Both the position numbers and the translations under genes were made by a program. The notes under the pieces were generated by a model, which saw nothing but the letters and a program-made list of their open reading frames with translations, was not told where the DNA came from and ran no database searches. 40,126 nucleotides of DNA from Clostridia bacterium (GTDB lineage Bacteria > Bacillota > Clostridia > Lachnospirales > Lachnospiraceae): the NCBI GenBank assembly GCA_021201905.1, contig JAJQEA010000213.1:1-40126 (forward strand), read 5' to 3'. Below, piece after piece: positions 25,623 to 33,224 of this stretch. Each line of letters starts with the position of its first letter. Position 1 is the first letter of the stretch.

Positions 25623-27059
25623 ATGCAGAAATCAAGGAAGAGGACATGGATGGGAAGGCTGGCCGCGGCATGGGTGGCAGCGGCTGTGCTTGTGCTGGCA
25701 GGGGCGTTTGTGTCCTTGGCAGAAGAGGGCGGAGATACAACCCGTTTTGTATCCGGTACAAAGGTCAACGGTGTCGGCGTGGGCGGACTGACCGTGGATG
25801 AGGCCAAGGCCAGAATCGAAGGTTTTTACGCCGGTGAATACAATCTCACCATTAAGGAGAGAGGCGGACGCCAGGAAACCATAAAAGGTACGGACATCGG
25901 TTATAAGGTGGAGGTTCCCCAGGGACTTAAGGCTATACTGGATGCACAGAACGCAGCCGGGCGCGTCTCAGGACCGGATGCGGATAACTCCCATACCATG
26001 GCCATGACCGTGACCTACAGCCAGGAAGCCCTGGGGGCAAGGATTAAGGCCCTGACCCTGATAAGCGGCTCAGGCATCACAGTCACTTCCGATGCCCATA
26101 TATCCTCCTATGAGGAGGGACAGCCTTTTTCCATTATACCGGCTGTCCAGGGAAATAATGTGGACGAGGCCAAGACCACGGAGGTGATTACCGCTGCCGT
26201 AAAAGCGGGGCAGAGCTCTGTGGATGTGGACAGCGCAGGCTGTTATTACCAGGTCAATCTATGGGAGACGGATGAGAACCTTGTGGCTCTGTGCGCCCGT
26301 ATGAACCAGTACCGGGACATGAGCGTCAATTATGTGTTTGGCGATGAGAAGGAGACCCTGGGCGGTGAGACCATTGCCACCTGGGTCACAGGAAGCCAGG
26401 ACGGGGTGCCCACCGTTGACCTGGAGAAAATCACCGCCTTTGTGGCAGAGATGGCCTCCAGAAGGGATACGGCCGGAACCGCCCGTATATTCCACACAGC
26501 CACGGGCAAGGATGTGGAACTGACAGGCCCTTACGGCTGGAAAATCGATGTGGCAGGCGAGGTCCAGGCCCTGGCAGCCCTGATTCAGGCCGGCCCCACA
26601 GCCGGTCCGGTGGACAGGGAGCCGGTATACGCCATGGCGGCCGCCAGCCGCACAGCCCCTGACTGGGGCACCACGTACGCGGAGGTGGACCTGACAGGGC
26701 AGCACGTATACATGTTCCAGGAAGGAAACCTGGTGTGGGACGCGCCCTGCGTCACGGGTAATATATCCAAGAATTACGACACGCCCGCGGGCATCTACAG
26801 CCTGACCTACAAGGAAAAGGACAGGATACTGAGGGGAGCCAAGAAGGCGGACGGAACCTATGAGTACGAGAGCCATGTGGATTACTGGATGCCCTTTAAC
26901 GGTGGCATTGGTTTCCATGACGCCACATGGAGAAGCAAATTCGGCGGCACCATCTTCCAGACCAGCGGAAGCCATGGCTGTATCAACCTTCCGCCGGAGA
27001 AGGCCAGCGTGCTCTATGACTTAATTTATAAGGGCATGCCTGTGCTCTGCTACCAATAA
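25623..27059 (+). CDS. L,D-transpeptidase with PG_binding_4-type N-terminal region
   Basis: A 478-residue cell-wall enzyme. It has an N-terminal basic stretch and one hydrophobic segment (residues 10-33, signal anchor or signal peptide ending SLAEE). About residues 40-330 contain two PG_binding_4-like modules (VNGVGVGGLTVDEAKARIEG opens the first). The C-terminal YkuD domain is from about 350, with GIGFHDATW and SGSHGCINLP bearing catalytic His and Cys. It would form 3-3 cross-links or attach proteins to peptidoglycan. The start at 25623 is preferred over an in-frame TTG at 25617 by distance from GGGCAGG. It is the larger of two YkuD proteins in the window, and unlike the first has the full SHGC motif. 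Confidence 0.93.
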   Translation: MQKSRKRTWMGRLAAAWVAAAVLVLAGAFVSLAEEGGDTTRFVSGTKVNGVGVGGLTVDEAKARIEGFYAGEYNLTIKERGGRQETIKGTDIGYKVEVPQGLKAILDAQNAAGRVSGPDADNSHTMAMTVTYSQEALGARIKALTLISGSGITVTSDAHISSYEEGQPFSIIPAVQGNNVDEAKTTEVITAAVKAGQSSVDVDSAGCYYQVNLWETDENLVALCARMNQYRDMSVNYVFGDEKETLGGETIATWVTGSQDGVPTVDLEKITAFVAEMASRRDTAGTARIFHTATGKDVELTGPYGWKIDVAGEVQALAALIQAGPTAGPVDREPVYAMAAASRTAPDWGTTYAEVDLTGQHVYMFQEGNLVWDAPCVTGNISKNYDTPAGIYSLTYKEKDRILRGAKKADGTYEYESHVDYWMPFNGGIGFHDATWRSKFGGTIFQTSGSHGCINLPPEKASVLYDLIYKGMPVLCYQ

Positions 27060-27069
27060 CAGGCATTAC

Positions 27070-27097
27070 GGGCCGGGAACAGTTTCCCGGCCCATTG
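27070..27097 (+). terminator. Hairpin after the L,D-transpeptidase gene
   Basis: A perfect 10-bp stem GGGCCGGGAA/TTCCCGGCCC (27070-27093) with a CAGT loop; the tail ATTGTGT is poor in T, so termination may be incomplete. Confidence 0.65.
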
Positions 27098-27210
27098 TGT
27101 AAAATGTATGTCCCGGTCACGGATTCCAGCCTTATTTTCTACTTGCAAATTGCAGGTTAAGAGAGTACATTATTGGGATGAAATTCATGGAAACAGAGAG
27201 GAATACATAC

Positions 27211-28581
27211 ATGGCCGCAAATGTGACAAAGGATATGACGGAAGGCTCCCCGGTAAAACTGATACTGGGATTTTTTATCCCCATGCTGTGCGGGCTGCTG
27301 TTCCAGCAGCTGTACAATATGGCGGACACCATCATCGTGGGCAAGTGCCTGGGGGTTAAGGCCCTGGCAGCGGTGGGCTCCATCAACTTTATGATTATTG
27401 GTTTCTGCCTGGGCGTATGCAGCGGTTTTGCCATTCCGGTGGCCCAGAAATTCGGGGAAAAGAACGAAAAAGCGCTCAGACGGTTTGTGGCCAACAGCGC
27501 ATGGCTTGCAATTCTGTTTTCAGCGATTATGACCGTGGCCATATGCCTGCTGTGCCGCAACATCCTGGAGCTGATGCAGACGCCTGAGGATATCATCGAT
27601 GGGGCCTACAGCTATATCTTTGTGATATTCCTGGGCATTCCGGCCACCTATCTCTATAACCTGCTGTCCTGTACCATACGTTCCCTGGGAGACAGCACCA
27701 CCCCGCTGATATTTCTGGTGTTTTCATCTGTGATCAATGTGGCCCTGGACTTCTTTACGATCCTGGTCCTTAAGATGGGGGTGTCAGGCGCTGCCTGGGC
27801 CACCATCACGGCCCAGGCCGTGTCGGGAATCCTGTGCCTGTTTTACATGAGAAAGAAATTCACCATCCTCAAGATGAATGATGACGAGTGGAGGCCGGAT
27901 GCCCATTACATGAAGATTCTGTGCAACATGGGAATCCCCATGGGCCTGCAGTACTCCATCATCGCCATAGGAAGCGTAATCCTCCAGACCGCGGTCAATT
28001 CCCTGGGCTCCATGGCGGTGGCCGCGGTGACGGCAGGCAGTAAAATCAGCATGTTCTTCTGCTGTCCCTTTGACGCCCTGGGATCCACCATGGCCACCTA
28101 CGGCGGACAGAATGTGGGCGCCAGGAAGCTGGACCGTATTGACCAGGGGCTGAAGGCAGGGGCCGTCATGGGCTGCGTCTATGCCGTCATAGCCTTTGCC
28201 GTGCTTTATATCTTCGGACAATGGATTGCCCTTATGTTCGTGAATAAGGGGGAGGGGGAAGTCCTGAGAAATACGCGCCTGTTCCTCATCGGAAACAGCC
28301 TGTTCTATATACCGCTGGTGTTTGTCAACGCGGTGCGGTTCATGATTCAGGGGCTGGGATATTCCAGGCTGGCCATTATTGCCGGTGTATGCGAGATGGC
28401 GGCGCGCTCCTTTGTGGGCTTCTGCCTGGTCCCTGTGTTTGGTTACATAGCAGTGTGCATCGCCAGCCCGGTGGCCTGGATCGCCGCGGACCTGTTTCTT
28501 ATACCGGCTTACCGTTATGTGATGAGAAGCCTGAACCAACTCTTTTATGGCAGGAGCAGGGCGGCGGATACCACAGAATAA
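27211..28581 (+). CDS. MATE-family efflux transporter
   Basis: A 456-residue exporter with 12 hydrophobic segments and the MATE marks LILGFFIPMLCGLLFQQLYN and MADTIIVGKCLGVKALAAVG near the N-terminus, and the repeat of that pattern in the C-half (GSMAVAAVTAGSKISMF, then MATYGGQNVGARKLDRI). It extrudes cationic drugs or metabolites using Na+ or H+; the substrate is unknown. ATG 27178 has no ribosome site, whereas AGAGGA lies eight bases before ATG 27211, which also gives the common family length. It stands between two terminators and appears monocistronic. Confidence 0.92.
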   Translation: MAANVTKDMTEGSPVKLILGFFIPMLCGLLFQQLYNMADTIIVGKCLGVKALAAVGSINFMIIGFCLGVCSGFAIPVAQKFGEKNEKALRRFVANSAWLAILFSAIMTVAICLLCRNILELMQTPEDIIDGAYSYIFVIFLGIPATYLYNLLSCTIRSLGDSTTPLIFLVFSSVINVALDFFTILVLKMGVSGAAWATITAQAVSGILCLFYMRKKFTILKMNDDEWRPDAHYMKILCNMGIPMGLQYSIIAIGSVILQTAVNSLGSMAVAAVTAGSKISMFFCCPFDALGSTMATYGGQNVGARKLDRIDQGLKAGAVMGCVYAVIAFAVLYIFGQWIALMFVNKGEGEVLRNTRLFLIGNSLFYIPLVFVNAVRFMIQGLGYSRLAIIAGVCEMAARSFVGFCLVPVFGYIAVCIASPVAWIAADLFLIPAYRYVMRSLNQLFYGRSRAADTTE

Positions 28582-28599
28582 GGGTGATCAGCACATTAT

Positions 28600-28647
28600 A
28601 AAAGCTGCGGTTGAAAATCCTGTGAAGGATAGCGCCGCAGCTTTTTT
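28600..28647. terminator. Bidirectional terminator between MATE and BTAD genes
   Basis: AAAAGCTGCGG (28600-28610) pairs with CCGCAGCTTTT (28635-28645), with an inner ATCCT/AGGAT helix. Six T residues follow on the plus strand, and a CTTTTAT tail follows on the minus strand, so it can serve both convergent genes. Confidence 0.88.
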
Positions 28648-28689
28648 GTTTCGTGAAAGCTATAGATTTGTTATCTGTCAAAATTCTGT

Positions 28690-29925
28690 TTATTCCTGAA
28701 AGCCTGCCGGGGTGCGCTCCCAGGGAAGCACCGGCTGAAGCTTGTAATCAACAACCAGGTCCTTGCGGCTGTAGAGCTTGCGGAAATGGTTCAGTATCCG
28801 CTTCATGACCATCTCGCCCTTTTCCATGGTAACCGTGGGAAGAAGGATGATATACTGGCTGATGCTGTAACGGGTGTACACGTCGCTGCACCGCAGGGAG
28901 TCCCGGATCGCATTGTTCAGATGCTCCATGGCCTTGTTGAGGACCGTTGCCTTGGGAGCACGTCCGTCCAGGTCCACGATGGTGAGGAGACACAGGTAGA
29001 TGGAATCGCCGGTGCGCTCAATGGCCCTGCGTTCCAACTGAAACAGGTCGTGGAATACGGGGTATTCACAGTAAAACGCTCCCCCTGAGGCCTCCTCCTT
29101 AAGAGTCTCCTGGATGGAATCCAGGTTTGTGTTGATGCCCTGTTCCTTGCTGCGGATGGACTTGTATAAATCCTTAAAATGGTCCGACGGCGAGATGGAG
29201 AATTCATTATAAAACAGGTCCAGCGTATGGTTGTATTCCTCAATGGCCTGGCTGGTGTGGCCATCCCTGTAGAGGGAGTAGACAAGATGATAGTGGAATT
29301 CCTCATCAAAAGGCTCTATCCCCACAGCTGTCTGGCAGACAGAGGTTATCTTGGAGAACTCCTCCTTTTTGGTAAGCAGCTCCACTGTCTTATAGACCAG
29401 CTTCTGGTACAGAGAGTGGTAGTATGTACTGATGGGGATGACCCAGGATTCATATTCTGATTTGGGAAGGAAATCCCCCCTGTACAACTCCAGACCCTTA
29501 AGGCACAGCTCCAGGGCTTCCTCCTCGTCCAGGTCCTGGTTCAGGACCTGAGTACAGATCGCTTCAAACTGGTCAATGTCCAGCACGGAGGGGTAATCCT
29601 GCGTCCAGCAATAGGAGCCCCGCTGCTGTACCAACAGCTTCTGGGGAGGAATACCCAGGGGGTCTAACAGCTTGCGGCTGCGGAACATCAGGGTTTTTAA
29701 GGCGCCGCCCGGATTGACGCCGGGGTCGTCGGCCCATACAATGTTGATAAGTTCGCCGGGGCTGATGGATTTTTTCTGGAATACAACCAGATATTCCAGG
29801 AGGCACCAGGGCTTTTTTGACTGGTTGCTGTTGTCGGTTATCTCTTTATCACCAATCCTGAGGGAAAATCCGCCCAGGGTTTTTATATAAATAGTAGGTT
29901 TGTCTTCCATAACGGATGCATTCAT
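28690..29925 (-). CDS. BTAD (SARP-like) transcriptional regulator with degenerate GGDEF-like tail
   Basis: A 411-residue regulator in three parts. Residues 10-105 are an OmpR/SARP-type winged helix (IYIKTLGGFSLRIGDKEI, then KPWCLLEYLVVF). Residues 110-260 are the bacterial transcriptional activation domain of helical repeats (LDIDQFEAICTQVL, GLELYRGDFLPKSEYESWV, LVYSLYRDGHTSQAIEEYN). Residues 285-395 have the strand-helix order of a GGDEF domain (YLCLLTIVDLDG, then SDVYTRYSISQYIILLP) with SISQY where GGDEF would be, so no cyclase activity is expected. AAGGAGAG fixes the start at 29925 rather than 29943. It is divergent from the TWQG-repeat gene, whose promoter carries an 11-bp tandem repeat that could be its binding site. 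Confidence 0.88.
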   Translation of the reverse strand: MNASVMEDKPTIYIKTLGGFSLRIGDKEITDNSNQSKKPWCLLEYLVVFQKKSISPGELINIVWADDPGVNPGGALKTLMFRSRKLLDPLGIPPQKLLVQQRGSYCWTQDYPSVLDIDQFEAICTQVLNQDLDEEEALELCLKGLELYRGDFLPKSEYESWVIPISTYYHSLYQKLVYKTVELLTKKEEFSKITSVCQTAVGIEPFDEEFHYHLVYSLYRDGHTSQAIEEYNHTLDLFYNEFSISPSDHFKDLYKSIRSKEQGINTNLDSIQETLKEEASGGAFYCEYPVFHDLFQLERRAIERTGDSIYLCLLTIVDLDGRAPKATVLNKAMEHLNNAIRDSLRCSDVYTRYSISQYIILLPTVTMEKGEMVMKRILNHFRKLYSRKDLVVDYKLQPVLPWERTPAGFQE

Positions 29926-29964
29926 GTCTGCTCTCCTTTGCAAAAACGGGGTCGTTCTAAGATA

Positions 29965-29993
29965 AGTATACTAATCAGAACCATAATTGTCCA
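29965..29993 (-). promoter_or_regulatory. Promoter of the BTAD regulator gene
   Basis: Minus strand TGGACA (29988-29993), 17 bases, TATACT (29965-29970), about 40 bases before the start codon. Confidence 0.65.
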
Positions 29994-30029
29994 GAAAAAA
30001 AATTCATAAAAAAGCAGCCGGGTGTTCTT

Positions 30030-30063
30030 TTGTAACCGGATTGTAACCGGAGACTGTTATAAT
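30030..30063 (+). promoter_or_regulatory. SARP-type tandem-repeat operator with -10 box
   Basis: TTGTAACCGGA occurs twice in direct tandem (30030-30040 and 30041-30051), followed after six bases by TATAAT (30058-30063). No acceptable -35 box exists at 17 bases. SARP activators of actinomycetes are known to bind direct repeats of 11-bp period set just upstream of a -10 box, in place of a -35. The geometry here matches. Confidence 0.6.
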
Positions 30064-30120
30064 GGTAACAGGTTTAATAGGATTACTATGTCAATTTATG
30101 AAAGAAAAGCAGGTGAATAT

Positions 30121-30981
30121 ATGTCGATTGCAAGAACAGGTACCCTACCGGATTCGTACAAATATGTAAATATAGCCATTGACAGCTATGACGGCCGCCT
30201 GTTGTGCGGAAGGCTCTACTATGACAGCCTGGAGGAGGCAATCCCCTTTGGCTGTATATCGGAGATGGCCATCTGCCTGGAAAAACTGTTCGATGAACTC
30301 CGCTACCCTATGAAGAGCGTGGACCAGAGGTCCTTTGTGGGAATAAACCACGGCGGCCTGTCCTTAAGGAGTGGGGAGGCGGGAGGCAAGAAGCGGCTCC
30401 AGGGAAAACTGGCCGAGTTCTACCTTCATGTGAAATACAGGTTTCATTCCACGTGGCAGGGTGATATAATGGACCTGAGAAACGGCGGCACCTATTCCTT
30501 CAGGAGCTTTCTGGAGCTGATGGAATATCTGGACCGTTCTCTGGGACACGGAAGTGATATCATGCACGGCCTCGGCAAGCGGATGTGCGAGGTGACTGTG
30601 CGCAATTTCAGTCATTTCGTTATGGGCGGGGATGTATCCCATCCGGCAGTGGCGGACCGCCGGGAATTTGCCAGTGAGTTTGAACTCAGGGATGAAGTGG
30701 AACGCCTTCTTCTTCCTCTTCCGGAGGGAGCGGACAAAGGGAACCTCATCAGTCCCAGAAACGTCACGGTCAATGCGGGAGGCTTTGGCCCCATGACCTT
30801 TGTGATAAGGGTCATGTTCAGAAGGAACGCCACCTGGCAGGGAACCATCTGCTGGAAGGAAAAGCGCAGGCAGGTCAGCTTCCGCAGCTTTCTGGAGATG
30901 CTGCTTCTGATGCAGGAGGCGGTGGCTGACAGTGAAGGATGGGACGAAGCCCTTAAAGCGGCTTCCGGCCATATGGGATGA
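30121..30981 (+). CDS. Unrecognised protein with an internal TWQG-SFRSFLE duplication
   Basis: A 286-residue soluble protein with no signal peptide or membrane segment. Two similar modules are visible. The first is near residues 100-145 (FYLHVKYRFHSTWQGDI, then YSFRSFLELMEYLDRS). The second is near 225-275 (FVIRVMFRRNATWQGTI, then VSFRSFLEMLLLMQEA). Each predicts strands followed by a helix; the intact first part may be a third, weaker copy. No function is assigned. Several starts are in frame (GTG 30022, ATG 30088, ATG 30121); the last has AGGTGA at the best distance. Transcription starts near a tandem-repeat operator opposite the BTAD gene, and a sortase gene follows 26 bases later, so a surface-related role is possible but unproved. 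Confidence 0.7.
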   Translation: MSIARTGTLPDSYKYVNIAIDSYDGRLLCGRLYYDSLEEAIPFGCISEMAICLEKLFDELRYPMKSVDQRSFVGINHGGLSLRSGEAGGKKRLQGKLAEFYLHVKYRFHSTWQGDIMDLRNGGTYSFRSFLELMEYLDRSLGHGSDIMHGLGKRMCEVTVRNFSHFVMGGDVSHPAVADRREFASEFELRDEVERLLLPLPEGADKGNLISPRNVTVNAGGFGPMTFVIRVMFRRNATWQGTICWKEKRRQVSFRSFLEMLLLMQEAVADSEGWDEALKAASGHMG

Positions 30982-31007
30982 CAGCAGGAAAGGACACATA
31001 ATCATCT

Positions 31008-31926
31008 ATGGATCAGAAAAAAAGGAAAGAGCAGGATACGGGGCGTCATCATCCTGGTTTTACTGGCCGTCATGCTGGTAAGCGGTGCCATGAGCATTCA
31101 CAGCTGGATGGAGGACAAGAGGACCAGGGAAGAATATGAGAGGCTGGCCGAGCTGGCCAGGGAGACCACGGCCCAGCCGTCCACGGAGGCGGAGACACAG
31201 CCTGGGGAGCCGGAGACAGAGCCCTATGTATCTCCAATCAACTTTGAGGAGCTGATGAAGGAAAATCCGGATACCATCGGATGGATCCGGGTGCCGGATA
31301 CCAACATTGATTATCCCATTGTCCAGGGAGAGGACAATGATTTCTACCTGAACCATGATTTTTACGGCAAGGAGAATATTGCGGGCGCCATTTACCTGGA
31401 TTTTGAGAGCCAGGGAGATTTTGTGGGGCGGAACAATGTGCTGTACGGCCACAATATGAAAAACGGGAGCATGTTCAAGGATGTGAACCGGTACAAGGAC
31501 GAGGCGTATTTCAAGGAGCACCAGTTTTTCAGCATCTACACGCCAGACCGGGAAATCAGGTTAAAGGCAGTGGCCGCCTACTACGGGGAGGTGCAGCCCA
31601 TTGTGCGCAAGACCAGGTTTAAATCCCAGGAATCCTTTGACGCCTTTGTGCATGAGATGGTAAAGCCGTGCAGCTACGGCGGCGAGATTACATATCCGGC
31701 CAAGACCCTGTACACCCTGGTTACATGCAGCTACGAAATCAACGATGCCAGAACCTTCCTGTTTGCCGTGGAGGTGGATGAGGACGGAAATCAAATCCAG
31801 CCTGACGATGTATTCTTACAGCGCATGGATGAGCTGATGGGGGACAAGACACAGGACAAGACCCAAGAGACAGCACAGGAAAACCTTCAGGAAACAGCGG
31901 ACAGTGCAAAGGAAAGCCAACAGTAG
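31008..31926 (+). pseudogene. Class B sortase, N-terminal one-base frameshift
   Basis: The natural start is ATG 31008 (MDQKK), but an A7 run at 31017-31023 puts the next part out of frame. With six A residues the protein reads on into RIRGVIILVLLAVMLVSG, a signal anchor, and gives 305 residues. The frame from 31072 carries the whole catalytic domain: GWIRVPDTNIDYPIVQG, catalytic His in NVLYGHNMKNGSMF, Cys in LYTLVTCSYE, and Arg in NDARTFLFAVEV, all typical of sortase B, which joins surface proteins to the cell wall. A weak internal start at 31072 would give a protein with a shortened anchor. The tail is rich in T, Q, E and K. The upstream purine-rich AGGAAAGGA is about 13 bases from the ATG. 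Confidence 0.85.
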
Positions 31927-31942
31927 GAAATGATTATATATG

Positions 31943-31983
31943 ACAGCCATGAATTCCCAGATAAAGGATTTATGGCTGTTTTT
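31943..31983 (+). terminator. Intrinsic terminator after the sortase gene
   Basis: ACAGCCAT (31943-31950) pairs with ATGGCTGT (31972-31979), followed by TTTTT. Confidence 0.88.
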
Positions 31984-32029
31984 ACAATTATTTATACCTT
32001 TTTCCTGCATAAAAAAACGTATTTGGGTA

Positions 32030-32058
32030 TTGGAAAACAGAACGAGTTATGTTATACT
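32030..32058 (+). promoter_or_regulatory. Promoter of the amino-acid ABC transporter operon
   Basis: TTGGAA (32030-32035), 17 bases, TATACT (32053-32058). Transcription should begin near 32065, leaving a leader of about 170 bases before the first gene. Confidence 0.75.
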
Positions 32059-32061
32059 AAG

Positions 32062-32191
32062 CACGTTAGGCGCATATATGCTTAAGAAAGTAAAGGCGCC
32101 GTGTTTAATAGGGCAAGGTTTTAGCTGTTTGGGATTGCCGGTCATCAGATGACAGTAGAGTCATACCTGTGAGGATGGGTGTGGCTTTTTT
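32062..32191 (+). promoter_or_regulatory. Three-way transcription attenuator / orphan riboswitch candidate
   Basis: Upstream helices: 32062-32064 plus 32069-32073 with 32096-32103 (CAC/GTG and GGCGC/GCGCC), and 32112-32116 with 32135-32139 (GGCAA/TTGCC). Then four switching segments: segment 1 GTCAT (32141-32145) pairs with segment 2 ATGAC (32149-32153); segment 2 can instead pair with segment 3 GTCAT (32160-32164); segment 3 GTCATACC (32160-32167) pairs with segment 4 GGTGTGGC (32178-32185), followed by T6. So 1:2 permits the terminator and 2:3 prevents it. No TPP, lysine, glycine, SAM, T-box or guanidine consensus was recognised. Confidence 0.7.
32078..32152 (+). CDS. Possible 24-residue leader peptide
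   Basis: ATG 32078 to TGA 32150-32152 encodes MLKKVKAPCLIG and so on, ending CLGLPVIR. A weak TTAGG lies eight bases before. The last codons (Leu-Gly-Leu-Pro-Val-Ile-Arg) run through the first segment of the switching hairpins, and the stop codon lies at the start of the second. In classical amino-acid attenuators the leader stop lies at this place. The branched-chain residues could be the sensed ones, but the codon bias is slight. Confidence 0.4.
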   Translation: MLKKVKAPCLIGQGFSCLGLPVIR

Positions 32192-32235
32192 CTTAGACAG
32201 TAAAGCCTGGAACATTTATAAGAGGAGAGATTATT

Positions 32236-33180
32236 ATGAAAATGAGTTCAAAGAAAGTTTTAGGCCTGATTCTGGCCGGCGTCCTTGCTGCCGGTTCCCT
32301 GACAGCATGCGGCGGAGGCGGCACAACAGCCACAGCAGCTGACACAAAGGCAGAGGCAACAACCGCAGCCGGCGATGCCAAGGCAGAGAGTGATGCCCCG
32401 GCAGATACCACGGCGGCGGACAGCGGAGAGAAAAAGACCCTGCGCGTGGCTATGGAATGCGCATATGCTCCTTACAACTGGACACAGCCTGATGATTCCA
32501 ATGGCGCGGTGGCCATTGCGGACAGCAATGAATTTGCTTACGGATATGATGTCATGATGGCAAAGAAGATTTGCGAGGAGCTGGGCTATGACCTGGAAAT
32601 CGTACGTCTGGACTGGGATTCCCTGATTCCGGCTGTCACCACAGGACAGGTTGACTGTGTCATCGCAGGACAGTCCATTACCTCTGAGCGTCTTCAGGCA
32701 GTGGATTTCACTGAGCCATATTACTACGCAACCATCGTTACCCTGGTAAAGGAAGGCAGCAAGTACGCGGATGCCAAGAGCGTTGCGGATCTGGCTGGCG
32801 CTACCTGTACTTCCCAGCAGAGCACCATCTGGTACAACACCTGTCTGCCCCAGATTCAGGATGCCAATGTACTGGCAGCCACTGCCAGCGCTCCTGACAT
32901 GCTGATGTCCTTAAACGCTGACAAGTGCGACCTGGTTGTCACAGACCAGCCTACCGGCAAGGGCGCCCTCATCGCTTATCCTAACTTCAAGATGATTGAG
33001 TTTGGCGGCGGCGACGCTGATTTCCAGGTAACGGATGAAGATATCAACATCGGTATTTCCTTAAAGAAGGGAAATGCAGAGTTAAAGGATGCCATCAACA
33101 GCGTTCTCACAAAGATGACAAAGGATGACTTCTCCAAAATGATGGATGAAGCTATCTCTGTTCAGCCTCTGGCAAACTAA
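32236..33180 (+). CDS. Amino-acid ABC transporter, substrate-binding lipoprotein
   Basis: A 314-residue extracellular solute-binding protein of family 3. The lipoprotein signal ends at Cys25 in AAGSLTACGGGG, followed by an Ala/Thr/Glu-rich linker of about 40 residues. The periplasmic-binding fold then begins LRVAMECAYAPYNW and includes GYDVMMAKKICEELGY, LDWDSLIPAVTTGQVDCVIAG and MSxTSERLQAVDFTEPYY-like sequence (here SITSERLQAVDFTEPYY). In polar amino-acid systems these motifs bind the alpha-carboxyl and amino groups; the side-chain preference cannot be read. GAGGAG lies before the ATG. It is first in a three-gene operon behind an attenuator. Confidence 0.95.
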   Translation: MKMSSKKVLGLILAGVLAAGSLTACGGGGTTATAADTKAEATTAAGDAKAESDAPADTTAADSGEKKTLRVAMECAYAPYNWTQPDDSNGAVAIADSNEFAYGYDVMMAKKICEELGYDLEIVRLDWDSLIPAVTTGQVDCVIAGQSITSERLQAVDFTEPYYYATIVTLVKEGSKYADAKSVADLAGATCTSQQSTIWYNTCLPQIQDANVLAATASAPDMLMSLNADKCDLVVTDQPTGKGALIAYPNFKMIEFGGGDADFQVTDEDINIGISLKKGNAELKDAINSVLTKMTKDDFSKMMDEAISVQPLAN

Positions 33181-33224
33181 ACCGCCGTCAGGCTAAAGTA
33201 TGTTAAAGAGTAAGGAGAAGGGAT

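Noticed and set aside
31017-31024. Programmed frameshift at the A7-GG run of the sortase gene
   Set aside because: A-AAA-AAG slippage would give -1, whereas a +1 (or -2) shift is needed here, and the register of the heptamer is wrong.
32062-32140. Lysine, SAM, glycine or T-box identity of the ABC leader
   Set aside because: None of the conserved cores that I know for these classes is present; the stretch GGGTGTGG is part of the terminator and is not a T-box sequence.
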